Shown: piece after piece, positions 34,290 to 47,713 of the stretch
How positions within the stretch are numbered: the stretch's first letter is position 1
Layout of the letters: every line of letters begins with the position of its first letter
Source: Muraenolepis orangiensis
Taxonomy: Eukaryota > Chordata > Actinopteri > Gadiformes > Muraenolepididae
Reading direction: 5' to 3'
Length of the DNA: 64,000 nucleotides
Assembly: GCA_027704905.1 (NCBI GenBank)
Contig: CM051006.1
Span: 2,700,376 to 2,764,375, forward strand
Program-made: the position numbers and the translations under genes
Notes under the pieces: generated by a model
What the model was told of the DNA's origin: nothing
What the model saw: only the letters and a program-made list of their open reading frames with translations
The model's database searches: none

Positions 34290-36195
34290 GGAGGTGGAGA
34301 TCTGAGAGCCACTGCGTGGTCTTTCATTACCGCGTCTCCTCGTCTCCCGGCGGCAGATCACACAGAGAAGAGAGGCGGCGGCCATATTTCTATGGCGATG
34401 AAGAGTGTCTACAGATACCCTCAGGTCAGGCCGGGGTCCACAGTGGGGGGGGGGCAGGAAGTAGGAGGCACGCTCACAAACCACACATTTGACATTTGTT
34501 CAATATACACATAAAACACTCTTCATTAGGCCGGAACATTCCAGTGAATTATGAGGACAATAGAGGATGTTGTACGTCATACAAAGAATACCTTTTCACA
34601 TTACGTTTTCCTGATAATATATATATATATATTTATCTTAAGTACCTATCCACCCATCCATGCTCTGTCTACCTGTCTGTCTACCTGTCTGTCTGTCTGC
34701 CAATGATTAGTAATGGACAGCAAGGCCTAGTCGATATTGTTTAAGAGGTTGTGCAATATTTTAGCAAGTCAAATATTTAGCAATCTGGAAAAAGTCCCAT
34801 CTCCTCTGGCTCAATCAGTATGTGTAAATTATGAATCAACTATTGAATAAATAACCACAAAGTCAAAGTTTAACTCACTGCTTCTAACAAACAATATATT
34901 TCCTCTCAGTGGTAGTAGAGCTGACACAGAAAATCAAATATCTCATTCTGATTTATGGTTCTCTTTAACTTGTCTAAAGTGTCTACATGTCAAAAGTATG
35001 AGTAAGTAATTCATTCCTATTGTGGTATTAAACCTTTACTACACCACCCCATCATCTCCTCCAGAGAGGTGTTGATATCGGTACCTCTCTCCAGGAACAC
35101 ACTGGGGCAAAAAAGCGGCCAGGGAATTTGTACCTGACGACCCTCCAGGGGGCGGGATGGGGAGGCAGCATGAAAACATGTCACCTTATGTGACAAAAAA
35201 GTATGCATTCTAACATCAATAAAAACACTGCTGACATTATTTGTCATTATTATTTTAGTGTCTATGTAATATACTAGCCCATATGCATCTTTGATTATAA
35301 CATATGTTAACAGATCATTGATACTGCCAGTACCTCGATGACCTATTCAGCCAACCACGTGTCCATTCTGTACCAGAATCATTAGCAGTTTAATCTAGTC
35401 CCTCCATCCAATTTCCTTAGGCACCCATTCAAAATCAGAGAGGTTATAATATTGCTTTTAAGAGGATAATAAGTTAATATTTTTAACTGGATTTTTAAGG
35501 AAGTCATGGCATGCAAAGGATACGCAACCAAATACTAAACATGAGTTAATGTGGGCTTTTTTGTTCGTTTTTTATACCGATTACCGGAACGCCCGGCCCC
35601 TCTCCAAACACCGGACCAAACGCAGCAACGAAGCCATCGCTGGCAGTTGAATAACAATATGTGCGTGTTTGCAACCCAAATGAGCGAAACGCAAAAAGCC
35701 AGAAGGACCAGCTGTGTTACTCTATTAATCCTTACGATTGCTTGTGCAAACACTGTGAAGAAACACGGGAGAAAGAAAAGGCCATTACACGCGCCCTTTC
35801 TAAACTTATCAAGACGACGGGAGATGATGGAATATCAGACCCTTCCGTTCCTTGGTTTACTCCCTGCGTCTTATTGGCCTGCTTTAATACGTGGCATGAA
35901 TTACGGAGCTCGCCGTTTCCAATTTCCCAACCGACTCGCTAGGCCCCCAGACGGGCCCCAGGTGTGGGGCGGGAGAGAGAGACAGCCCCCCCGACCGGAG
36001 CCCAGACACCGCATGACGCTTCACCTGAGAGCACGAGCACGGGGATAAAGTAGACACGGTTAAAACCTACACACACTTAGCCTCCCGCTGTCTGAATGAT
36101 AAAGAACATTCCCCTGCACCCCACATTTGGCAAATAAAACATATTAAATCATATTGAATGTCTCTCTCTTGTCCTCTCTTTCTTTCTCCCTCTCC
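34289..36195. other. Unclassified, mostly single-copy-looking sequence
   Basis: A short (TA)n lies at 34617-34632 and CTGT-type repeats at 34665-34700. Elsewhere I see no TE protein, TIR or tandem repeat. ORFs at 35551-36048 and 35661-35942 overlap in two frames, have no domain that I recognise, and no splice or start context supports them. Confidence 0.45.
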
Positions 36196-36197
36196 CA

Positions 36198-36639
<442 letters not shown>

Positions 36640-39600
36640 TTCATTCATTCATAATGGAGGTTATTCGGACATCAGGTGTTAAGATTCCAAACTCACTTCT
36701 AGTAAGTGGCTTAACAGATACAGAGGCTGATGAAGAACTTTATAACTTCCTAAAACAGTATGGCTCTATTCAGAGAAAAGTCCTGGTAGACCCACCCCAA
36801 TCTGAATCCAGCCTACTGATTATTGTCGAGTATGCACAAGGCACAGCTGTACAGTCACTCTCACCTTCATTGCCTTACAAGCTTGCCAGCAAAACTCAAA
36901 CAGACGTTACTTACCATATCAATTCTTTAGCAAGTGTATACACACCTGCAGTCAGCCGATCAACCACACATGTACCTCACACCTGCAGTCAGCCGATCAA
37001 CCACACATGTACCTCACACCTGCAGTCAGCCGATCAACCACACATGTACCTCACACCTGCAGTCAGCCGATCAACCACACATGTACCTCACACCTGCAGT
37101 CAGCCGATCAACCACACATGTACCTCACACCTGCAGTCAGCCGATCAACCACACATGTACCTCACACCTGCAGTCAGCCGATCAACCACACATGTACCTC
37201 ACACCTGCAGTCAGCCGATCAACCACACATGTACCTCACACCTGCAGTCAGCCGATCAACCACACATGTACCTCACACCTGCAGTCAGCCGATCAACCAC
37301 ACATGTATCTCACACCTGCAGTCAGCCGATCAACCACACATGTATCTCACAGAGTTACAGTAGGCTTAGTGAATGTGCTGAGAGGAGAGCTCCTCCCTCC
37401 GTGACTCTGATGACCAAGAGGAACAGAACGTGCCTTAGAGGCCCTAGCACAGATGAGCCCTCGGCCCAGCTCTCTTCCCCCACAACATGTTCATGTGCCT
37501 TTATCTGTTCCAGCACCACCTGAACGACCCCCCCAAAGAGAAAGTGCAGGCCCCTCTAGGTGTCACCGATCTCTATCCGCCTGAACTGAAGAAAGTTATC
37601 GTCGAACATATAGTCACAAGCAAAAGCTCCATTGAGACTCTGACCCTTCTCTGGACGCAGTCCCCATCCAAACAATGAAGTGGACTATGAGACATGGCAA
37701 TCTAATGCAAATTTCATAATGAGAGACGCACTACAATCAGATCTACACAAATCACGAAAAATTCTTGAAAGTCTTTAGTCACCTGCTGTTGACATAGTAA
37801 ACACTTGACACCTCATTCATCTCCATCAATGTATCTGGACATTCGAGAATCAGCTTTTGGCACAGTTGAGGATGGAGACAACCTCTAAGCAACGTTTCTT
37901 AATACACTGCAAAACTATGGCGGAATATCCTAAGCCTATCTTCAGTGACTGCAAGTGATGCTGAACACCACCCTCAGGAGAGGCGGTGTAAGTGAAACCG
38001 ATCTGGACAGCCAGCTACTGAAGCAGTTTTGCAGAGGATGTTGGGAAAACTGCTTAATATCTGAACAAAAGTTGGAACAAAAGAAACAAAGCCCACCTAC
38101 CTTTGCAGAGCTCCTTCTTGTACTTCGTACTCAAGGCAAACGTGACTTGCCGTGTCTTCACACTTCCAAGGTGCTTATGGTCAGTATGCTGGAGAGTGCA
38201 ACGCATCACCAGAAAGACACAATGAGTCTAAATCTGAAATACAAGCCCAGAAAAGACAAATAGCTGATTTACAGTCCGAGCTGTCAAAAATCACACAAAA
38301 AGACATCAAAACCCATTCAAAGAAAGCATCTTACAGAACTGCCACTATCAATACCTCAGTTGAGAGTGCTAGATCACAAAGAGCAGAGCCTAGCCACCAC
38401 AATGTAAACAATAACTACAATAACAAACCAAGGCCCTGGTACTGTTTCAGGTGTAGCGAAGACGGACACATAAAGCCCCAAGCTGAACCAAACTCCTCTC
38501 TCGTAGCCTCCAAAAGTAAGCTGTTAAGGGAGAAACAACTGGAATGTGTGGTGAAAAATGGTTCCCCAACATCTGATCAATTAAACTAACACCAGTCACT
38601 ATTGAGGGACAAATGAAGGCTGGAACACATGCAAAGTATCCCAAAAATAAATGGCATGTCAAATTCAAAACAACGAAGAGTTACCATACCAAAAGGGCTC
38701 ATTAGAGCCAAAACCACAGCACAACTGTCTATAGCAGAGAAAGACTGTAATTGCTTGTTAGATACCTACAAGTGACAACAATTCCAAATTCATTCTACAA
38801 GCAAAACTTGTCACACTTACCTATTGAGCCTTTGCACAACTTACTTGAAGTGGAAGCGGCTAACGGCCAAGATGTCCCCTACTCGGGTATGTTGAAGTAA
38901 ATATCACATTCCCTAAGACTTCCCTTGGTCTGGATTTAGAATTCCCCACATTAGCCTTAATCATGACATGTGCTCAACCTTGTCATCCGTCTTAATCGGC
39001 ACAAACACTCTGGACATCCTCTATGAATCCATCCTATGAAATGTACTCAGCCGCTACACTTCGGCACCTGCAGCCATTGCCCTACGGGTACAGAGTTGTC
39101 CTCAAAACTCTTGAGATGAGACAGAGACAGACAGTTGACTCAAGCCTCGGAGTTGTGAGACTGTTCATTAAGGACCCAGAGACTATTGGTCCTGGTCAGA
39201 CCAAAGTCGTGGAAGGATCAGTCAATTGCAAAACATCAAGTGCTGGAGAGTAGGTTGTGGTTGAGTCACCAAAAATGTCATCCCTACCGGGTGGTGTAAT
39301 GGTTACAAATGGCCTAGCAAGCCTTCCACCCAAACTACCACGCTGCATACCAGTGATCCTAAAGAATGAATCAGACCATGACATTACAATCTCTCCAAAG
39401 ATATGGAGACATTCCAGTGTACGTTGTGAGACCTGAGACTGGAGATGGTCCACAAAGAACCCTTCACAGTGACCTTTTGCTGCCCTGTGGTTTCCTTCCT
39501 ATGAGCCTAGATGAAACCAAACCGCCAAAGATCAATAGGCGGCCAAGAACTCGACAACATCCAAAAAGCAACAGCTTGGATGAAGCTGAAGAGGACGAAT

Positions 39601-40129
39601 CCCTATCAGACACTGAGGGATATCAACATGATGGTTATGGAAACCTAAGAGTAGAAACCCTAAGCTTCAACCCTACCTTTGAGAACTTCCAGACAGGTCT
39701 GAACCAGAACCCTTTCAAATATTAACTGCTGAGCAAAATCCTTCAGAAGTAAACAAAGCTTTCCGTGAAGATTCTCCAGTAGAGACTAGTGATTTGGATT
39801 TACCTGAACCTGAAACAAGTCACTCACCTGATCCTGAAAAGAGCAACTTACCAGATGGACAGAAACCTGAAGACCTACCTGGAGAGGATCTGACTAGCAT
39901 CCATTCTCCTACTCAATCCACTCTGGGAAGAATTGAAAACACACGAGTTATGAATGAAATTGAAAGAGGATGCTTAAAGTGATCCACCAGAGACAGAAAG
40001 GCCACAAAAAGGATGAATTATCCTGAGTTAGGGAACTCATTAGCTACGATAGTCCAGTCACTATTCCAGAGACTGAGTGCAGTGATCACAGATTCACTCG
40101 CAGAATCTGTGATCCCTAGGAGCATAACA
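36640..40129 (+). mobile_element. Ty3/gypsy-type retrotransposon, gag-protease remnants and integrase end, pol deleted
   Basis: Gag starts at ATG 36654 with VKIPNSLLVSGLTDTEADEE and LYNFLKQYGSIQRK, an RRM-like N-terminus as in PNMA-related gags. After an internal array come capsid pieces: DSQLLKQFCRGCWENCLI (38003-38060) and PPTFAELLLVLRTQG. A nucleocapsid knuckle is near 38440 (WYCFRCSEDGHIKPQA), in which the last Cys of the CCHC motif is absent. LLDT near 38755 is in the place of the protease active site but is not followed by Gly. From 39023 to 39340 follows the post-protease region (LPYGYRVVLKTLEMRQRQ). It then joins the C-terminal tail of integrase (VYVVRPETGDGPQRTLHSD, 39418-39475). RT, RNase H and most of integrase are missing. 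Frames are broken throughout, so it cannot move. Confidence 0.85.
36943..37350. repeat. 37-bp minisatellite inside gag, 11 copies
   Basis: The unit is 'cacctgcagtcagccgatca' plus accacacatgtacctca. It is almost invariant except for 'tatctca' in the last two units. The left junction is gag codons (NSLASVYT) and the right junction resumes with YLTELQ-type codons at about 37340. As 37 is not a multiple of three, the gag frame rotates every unit. Confidence 0.96.
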
Positions 40130-40410
40130 GGGGGGTGAACAGGCCAAGATAACCAATCAACTAACAGGGAATGTTAGGAAGGGGCAGAGCAGATCACCCG
40201 GGTCACATGATTTGGTCAGGGAAACTACATATAAGAACAATGAGACAAACAGAGCTTTTGAAAACAGACTTCTATCGTGCTGTTTGAGTGAGCGAGTTTG
40301 AGTCATCTGAAGCGACTTACTGCCGACCTTAACTAAGATAATGTAGGACGGGTAGTAATCTTGCTTCATTCTGTCTTGTGTACATTAAAACATTTTAGAA
40401 TAATATTGTG
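40130..40410 (+). promoter_or_regulatory. Candidate 3' LTR of the gypsy element
   Basis: A purine tract 'aggggggtgaa' at about 40129 precedes the region. 'tgttaggaaggggcag' at 40171 is a plausible LTR start and 'catataagaaca' at about 40229 a TATA-like box. The region ends in 'gtgtacattaaaaca' near 40385. No 5' partner was found, so the boundaries are inferred. Confidence 0.45.
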
Positions 40411-40542
40411 GATATTGATAGATTTTTCTGTCTATTTAGTTTGCTTATGTCTTTTTACACTGTGCCATCTGCTGTGACGTCTGCTGTGACGCCCTTATTG
40501 TGCCTCTCAGATCAATAAAGCCCAGTTGATGTTATCCTCAGA
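40411..40542. other. Short flank with polyadenylation-type signal
   Basis: 'atcaataaagccc' near 40511 lies 30 bp before the 42-bp array. No other feature. Confidence 0.4.
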
Positions 40543-41440
40543 AGACCTGTATCTGTGTTGTGTGGTTCCTAGGTATGGAGATGAAGACCTGTATCTGTGT
40601 TGTGTGGTTCCTAGGTGTGGAGATGAAGACCTGTATCTGTGTTGTGTGGTTCCTAGGTATGGAGATGAAGACCTGTATCTGTGTTGTGTGGTTCCTAGGT
40701 GTGGAGATGAAGACCTGTATCTGTGTTGTGTGGTTCCTAGGTGTGGAGATGAAGACCTGTATCTGTGTTGTGTGGTTCCTAGGTATGGAGATGAAGACCT
40801 GTATCTGTGTTGTGTGGTTCCTAGGTATGGAGATGAAGACCTGTATCTGTGTTGTGTGGTTCCTAGGTATGGAGATGAAGACCTGTATCTGTGTTGTGTG
40901 GTTCCTAGGTATGGAGATGAAGACCTGTATCTGTGTTGTGTGGTTCCTAGGTGTGGAGATGAAGACCTGTATCTGTGTTGTGTGGTTCCTGGGTAGAGCT
41001 GTGGAGATGAAGACCTGTATCTGTGTTGTGTGGTTCCTAGGTGTGGAGATGAAGACCTGTATCTGTGTTGTGTGGTTCCTAGGTATGGAGATGAAGACCT
41101 GTATCTGTGTTGTGTGGTTCCTAGGTGTGGAGATGAAGACCTGTATCTGTGTTGTGTGGTTCCTAGGTGTGGAGATGAAGACCTGTATCTGTGTTGTGTG
41201 GTTCCTAGGTGTGGAGATGAAGACCTGTATCTGTGTTGTGTGGTTCCTAGGTGTGGAGATGAAGACCTGTATCTGTGTTGTGTGGTTCCTAGGTGTGGAG
41301 ATGAAGACCTGTATCTGTGTTGTGTGGTTCCTAGGTGTGGAGATGAAGACCTGTATCTGTGTTGTGTGGTTCCTAGGTGTGGAGATGAAGACCTGTATCT
41401 GTGTTGTGTGGTTCCTAGGTGTGGAGATGAAGATACTGTG
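40543..41440. repeat. Minisatellite, 42-bp unit, ~21 copies
   Basis: The unit is 'gaagacctgtatctgtgttg' plus tgtggttcctaggtgtggagat. Units alternate between 'aggtatgg' and 'aggtgtgg'. The left half is mixed and the right half is all 'gtgtgg'. One unit (40990-41005) carries 'gggtagagct'. The 42-bp length keeps frames open, giving artefact ORFs of 156-302 aa. Confidence 0.97.
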
Positions 41441-41479
41441 GATCTGGTACAGTATTCATTCCAGTTGACCAGCAGCGTG

Positions 41480-41634
41480 GTGCTGAGGGGAAGGCACCTG
41501 AGGGGGTTGAGGGGAAGGCACCTGAGGGGGTTGAGGGGAAGGCACCTGAGGGGGTTGAGGGGAAGGCACCTGAGGGGGTTGAGGGGAAGGCACCTGAGGG
41601 GGTTGAGGGGAAGGCACCTGAGGGGGTTGAGGAG
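41480..41634. repeat. Minisatellite, 24-bp unit, ~6.5 copies
   Basis: The unit is 'gaggggaaggcacctgaggg' plus ggtt. Confidence 0.96.
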
Positions 41635-41747
41635 CCTTTGCTCAGATGTGTGGAGCTTGTCTTGTCTTGGTGTTGACTGTGAAGAACATCTTCTGTGGAG
41701 TTCCCAGCAGAATATGTCCAGATCTCTTCATGCTTATCTCCAATGTT

Positions 41748-42210
<463 letters not shown>

Positions 42211-43049
42211 AGCACACATAAAAAGAGAGAGTTGTTCAAACATAACTTTCTAACACCTCTTCTTGTATTTCAAGGTTTTCTTAAAAAAACATTGAAACCC
42301 GTTTTAAACAATGGATTAACGAGGCCACCATTAAAGCAAGCGTTGAATTAGGCGTCCTGCAGGGCGGAGAGTAGATAAAAGCAGCCAATCAATGGCCTAC
42401 GTCTCCGTGTCCTCCCACCTCCGGCAGGTTGATGAGGTTAGAGGCAGCGCTAAAGTTCTGCTTGTTAAGGACGTGTGATTAATCTCAGCTGTGAGCGGCG
42501 CTGACTCAGCAGGGCGGTTTGGACCGGGATGAAGCGACACACAGAGACCGGTTCTACCTGGATGGCCCTGAAGTTGCTCATCCAGGGACAATACAACGTG
42601 TGTTTGTACATTTATACTTTGCACTACTGTAATATACTGTAGGACCACTGCAATTTGTGTATAGACAATTTGAGATGGCAATTTAACCTGTATTTCATTC
42701 ATTTTATTTCTCTCATCATTTCTGAGCCTGACACGCCGTGGCGTTGATATTAGGGGACAGATGGGATGAGGCGACCGCTGGCTGCGTGGTCTGCTTCCCG
42801 TCTGCTCCGACTTCTGTCTGGTCGGGTTTGACATCCGCACATTAAAAGGAAACATGCTTTTTTGTTTCGGTTGGTATTGCTTAAGGATGCCTACAGGTGA
42901 GGCTGCGCACAGCGGGGACATCCGTCTGTGGCGCGTGATGAACAATGACAACAACACCAGGGGTTTTTGATGTGGAAAAAATAAAACCAAACAAACAATG
43001 GACACTTTTCCATTCCCTGAATTGCCCAGAAGTGACAAATAAAATCAAT
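42211..43049. other. Unclassified, partly GC-rich single-copy-looking sequence
   Basis: No TE protein or tandem repeat. 42310-42540 is complex sequence with 'gtgattaatctcagctgtga' and could be conserved host DNA. The minus ORF 42397-43038 has no domain that I recognise. Confidence 0.4.
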
Positions 43050-43430
43050 AAAAAGTCATAACTGTTGTGCCTCCACGCTCTAATCAATGGGATCTACCCT
43101 TCTTATGGCTGCCAAAGACCGACGTCGGGCGCTTTATCGTTGCAAACCGTGGCTCCCTCCTACTCGAGAACCTGTCTCCAGCTCCGACTACGTCTCGCTC
43201 GTCCTACCCCCCCCCTCCCCCCCCCCAAGGACCCCCTCCCCGTTCCACCCTCTGGACCATCTCCCCGTGTCGACCAGACCTCATAACCTATCCAACCCTT
43301 CCCTGTTGTTTTTTAGTTTGTGGATCTTTCAGTAAAGACATTATCCATTGTTTGTGGTGTCCTGTCTCTTCTTCTGTATTCTCTGGCAAATTTGGCTAGT
43401 CGGTCTTGGGTCATAACAATAACCCTGGAG
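43050..43430 (+). mobile_element. Possible LTR remnant
   Basis: 'cagtaaagacattatccatt' followed by 'tttgtggtgtcctgtctctt' has the layout of a poly-A signal with R/U5 sequence in fish gypsy LTRs. There is no partner LTR. Low certainty. Confidence 0.25.
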
Positions 43431-43559
43431 AGACAGAGATAGGCAGAGAAACAGAGTGGGAGGGAGAGAGATGACAATAGTGATGGGGACAGAGTGAGAG
43501 AGAGACAGAGCGGCAGAGAGAGAGAAAGGGAGAATGTCTGTATCCCCCTCTCTCTCTCT

Positions 43560-43922
<363 letters not shown>

Positions 43923-44084
43923 AGAGAGAGGTCAGGTGACTGATTCTGTGTCCAGGTGTTATTGTGGCACTTCGTGTTTCACAGGATCAGGAGATGAAAA
44001 GCAGAAATAGACCAGGAAGAGGAAACTGACTTTGATCTAGTGGAGAGAGCAAGCGACTCTCACGCCCTTTTAATCTCCAGCATG

Positions 44085-44087
<3 letters not shown>

Positions 44088-44179
<92 letters not shown>
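44088..44179. repeat. (GA)n microsatellite
   Basis: About 45 perfect copies. Confidence 0.97.
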
Positions 44180-44180
<1 letters not shown>

Positions 44181-44353
44181 AGAGTGGGGTCAAAGGTCAC
44201 CGATTGAAGCAGGAAGCAGGAAGCAGGTCATGAAAAGTGTGTGTTATTTAAAATCCTTCAGCACAGCTTTGAAGTCCAAGGCCATCAGAACCACCCTTGG
44301 TTAATTTTTGTCTTTATTATAAGATCCATTCTCCGTTCATTCCCTCGGCCTCT

Positions 44354-44354
<1 letters not shown>
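44180..44354. other. Spacer between inverted GA and CT runs
   Basis: A 175-bp non-repetitive spacer with a (GAAGCAG)-like triplet at 44204-44226. No gene. Confidence 0.6.
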
Positions 44355-44447
<93 letters not shown>

Positions 44448-44448
44448 C

Positions 44449-44521
<73 letters not shown>
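44355..44521. repeat. (CT)n microsatellite
   Basis: About 80 copies with a 'ccccgt' interruption near 44445. It is the reverse complement of the GA runs to its left. Confidence 0.97.
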
Positions 44522-44524
<3 letters not shown>

Positions 44525-44881
44525 AGCACCTTACTCTCCCTCATCCTTTGTGGTTGTTAGTGAACAGGGTTTTTAATCACAGATAGAACATTATAAAATG
44601 ATAACTAAACATGGGGGCTCTGAAAATGGGAAGTAGAGTTGAAAGGTCTTTCCCGGGGTTTGATACCCCAACCCTCTTGTCCGACCTCCCCGTACCTGAG
44701 CAGGTGTGTTTGGCCAGGCGTCACAGCTGAGCGGAGAGGGGGCGGCCGGTCCTCCACCCGGTCAGGGACGTGATGGATGGGTTAACTTTGAGGGTCAGAG
44801 GTCGCGGGCTGCAGAAGTAGGTCTAGGTAGGAGGTGGGGGGGCCCTCTCATCCTCCCTCTTTCCATCCACACACTGTCCTT
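44522..44881. other. Unclassified spacer
   Basis: Non-repetitive sequence. 'cggggtttgatacccc' near 44653 is a short palindromic, B-box-like phrase, but no tRNA fold is evident. Confidence 0.4.

Positions 44882-44956
<75 letters not shown>
44882..44956. repeat. (CT)n microsatellite
   Basis: About 37 perfect copies. Confidence 0.97.
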
Positions 44957-44960
<4 letters not shown>

Positions 44961-45034
44961 GTATCTACTCTCTGTATCTGCCTTTCACACATTCTACTGT
45001 TTGTCTCTGTCTTTCTCTGACAAACACGACATAC

Positions 45035-45054
45035 CAACACACACACACGCACAT

Positions 45055-45140
<86 letters not shown>
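45035..45140. repeat. (AC)n microsatellite
   Basis: AC run of about 50 copies after a short 'cgcacatgcac' interruption. Confidence 0.97.
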
Positions 45141-45145
<5 letters not shown>

Positions 45146-45284
45146 CACAGACACACAGAAACACATTCATGCACTTACATCAATGCACAGGGAGAATGAG
45201 AGAAAGTAGGGAGAGAGGAGAGGAAACTAGATGAGATATTAAAGAATGAGAGAAATGAAAGAGAGAAGGGAAAACTGCACACAC

Positions 45285-45307
45285 ACAAACAAACACACAC
45301 ACACACA

Positions 45308-45371
<64 letters not shown>
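45285..45371. repeat. (AC)n microsatellite
   Basis: AC run with one 'ccac' slip near 45313. Confidence 0.97.
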
Positions 45372-45373
<2 letters not shown>

Positions 45374-45876
45374 GTGGGACTGAGGTACCAGCGGTGTTCA
45401 TCAATGTTCAATCTTCTCTGGATAGGGTACGCTTGGCGATATCCCCCAGAGCCGCACTCAGGAGCGGGGCACTTTGCCATGGATGTTATGAGCACCTCTT
45501 GAAGGATTGTAATGTATAGAGTAGGGTTTAAAATAAACCTTTTCCTTGTTATTATTATTGTTTAGTAAGTTATGGTTGCAGCCTAACAAATGCCAATAGT
45601 TTGCTGCAGAATTCATTCCCCGGTCTTCCATGGCCATGTCCAGTCTCTAGAGTAGAACTAAACTAAACTAAACAATAAATATACCAGATGGGTTTACGTA
45701 TAGGAGGGAGATGCAGGGAGTGTCACACTAGCCAAATAGCATTTGGATGTTAAATGACACACACTCACACACACACACACACACACAAACAAGCATTACT
45801 ATACATGGACACATATGTTTTAGACTCATTTCTTGAAAAGACACATGACTCAATTATTTCACTGAGACACACACAC
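45372..45876. other. Unclassified flank
   Basis: A short AC run lies at 45763-45786. No gene or TE recognised. Confidence 0.45.
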
Positions 45877-46276
45877 TGTCACAGTTACAGTGGGTGACAG
45901 GGGGCGTGGCCAAGGCGCGGGCTTTGGTGGTGCACCCACACACCTGTCGGCAATTGGCGATTAGGTTAATAACCTCATCTGGGTGTATATAAACCCTGGC
46001 GTTCCCTAACACCTTTGCTAGGTCGTACTTTGTACTTTGCGCTTTCGGGATGGAATCGTTCCGATCGATGTCCCGGAAACCAGACTCCTCTCCTGTCCCG
46101 GACCACTCGCCTGTCTACTACCTGTCGGTACTCCGCTGATCGACTTTCCGGTATCCAGACCACTGGCCTGTCCCCCATCACTCTTTTGTTGTGCCTACTG
46201 TAATAAAGCCTCACGTTATCACTTCACTGGTCTTTGGTCTGCGTTCTGGGTCCTACCAACACTCCCCCTTGTAACA
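45877..46276 (+). mobile_element. Candidate solo LTR
   Basis: The segment begins 'tgtcacagtt' and ends 'cccttgtaaca', the TG...CA form of an LTR. It has a TATA box 'gtatataaaccc' at 45985 and a polyadenylation signal 'aataaa' at 46202, ~215 bp apart. Length is 400 bp. It carries no internal domain and no second LTR. Flanks are CA-rich, so the target duplication (perhaps 'cacac') cannot be told from the local microsatellite. A Ty3/gypsy origin is likely but not proven. Confidence 0.6.
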
Positions 46277-46452
46277 CACCTGTCCTCTATTTCACTAGAG
46301 GACACACCTGTCCTCTATTTCACTAGGAGACACACCTCTCAACAGGCGATGATACCTAACTGAGGTCCAAACCCTTCTGTGTAAAAATAACATATCAATC
46401 TGTGTCTTCACATCCCGGAAGATTCTGTCTCTCTGGAAACAAAAACAAAAAA
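46277..46452. other. Short flank with a 22-bp direct repeat
   Basis: 'cacacctgtcctctatttca' occurs at about 46276 and 46302. Confidence 0.6.
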
Positions 46453-46455
46453 GTG

Positions 46456-46533
<78 letters not shown>
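46453..46533. repeat. (TG)n microsatellite
   Basis: About 39 TG copies with one early interruption. Confidence 0.97.
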
Positions 46534-46535
<2 letters not shown>

Positions 46536-46739
46536 CTGGGTCTCTCTTACAACATGTCGTCCAATCCCAACACTCATTTAAATATACATTTTTATTTTCT
46601 CACTGGCTTAAGGTCCCCCTAAGCGGCTGACGGTCCTTATCTCAATGGATGTGTCATTGCCCTCACTCACAAGACTGTCAAACCCAGGAAGGATGGGCTT
46701 TTTAGTTTCCCTGCAATCCTTATTCTAGGTTACTTCTCA

Positions 46740-46978
46740 AGGTTCTCCTTTAAGTCCTTTAGACTCAGGTCTGAGGGTTAAGGGAAGTTTCTCCTTTAAG
46801 TCCTCTAGAGGGCTAAGGTTTAAGGGAAGTTTCTCCTTTAAGTCCGCTAGAGGGCTGAGGGTTAAGGGAAGTTTCTCATTTAAGTCCTCTAGAGGGCTAA
46901 GGATTAAGGGAAGTTTCTCCTTTAAGTCCTCTAGAAGGCTAAGGGTTAAGGGAAGTTCCTCCTTTAAGTCCTCTAGAG
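46740..46978. repeat. 42-bp minisatellite, left part (split by a hAT element)
   Basis: The unit is 'gtttctcctttaagtcctct' plus agagggctaagggttaagggaa. 'ctctagaggg'/'cgctagaggg' recur 42 bp apart. The first unit has 'tttagactcaggtctgag', also seen in the last unit of the right part. Confidence 0.95.
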
Positions 46979-47713
46979 CAGTGGTCCCCAACCACCAGGG
47001 CATTTGATTCCGGGCCGCAGAGAAAGATTGAATAAAAAAATATTTTCTAAAAATATTTTCTAAAAATATTTTCTAAAAATATTTTCTAAAAATATTATAA
47101 AAATATATTTTCTTGAATTATCAGTCTGAAAGACGTTTTATTTTTCGTGTGCCGTGAGTTATTACAGTGATACATTTTTCTGAACCAGCCCAACTCATGG
47201 AAAACCGGCCATCTGGCAACACTGAGCGCGAGAGAATCAAGACAGGGGACTCCCGTATGAACTAATACGGGAGTTTTGTTATTAAAGATTCTGTTCACAC
47301 ACACACAGAAAGCGAAACCCGTAGTAGTTGTATTGCTTTTCACCCAAACTAGTTACTTCGGGATCAAAACCACCTCCCCAAGGTGGATTAGTTAATGCGC
47401 ATTACTTGCCAGTGTGAAAGCAAAAGCGCATACCGCGAATACCGCGGTGCCGTAGACACGGTTTTTTATTGTTGCAATTCTATGCCTTTGTGGTGTTTGA
47501 TTGCAACAGTCAACCCAAAGGAAATAGCTAACGTTACAACCATAGACAGAACGTAAGCAGATCACCAGTTTACACAATAACCAGTTAAACAGGAACACAG
47601 GTCGTATTATTTTATTTCGTCATATTTATCCCCCCACACCTTGAAGGCCGGTCAGCGAAAATATTGTCTCACATGAAACCGGTCCGTGGCGCAAAAAAGG
47701 TTGGGGACCACTA
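46979..47713. mobile_element. hAT-superfamily non-autonomous element with 8-bp target duplication
   Basis: The ends are inverted repeats: 'cagtggtccccaacc' at 46979-46993, and at 47699-47713 'ggttggggaccacta', its complement but for the outer base. The flanks are 'ctctagag' at 46971-46978 and 47714-47721, the 8-bp duplication of hAT transposons. Total length is 735 bp. No transposase domain is seen, so it is non-autonomous. A 13-bp A/T repeat ('tattttctaaaaa', ~5 copies) lies at 47039-47093. It sits within a 42-bp array whose repeats resume without loss on the other side. Confidence 0.92.

Noticed and set aside
35551..36048. 165-aa plus-strand ORF
   Set aside because: Overlaps other open frames on both strands, and no domain, splice context or codon pattern supports it.
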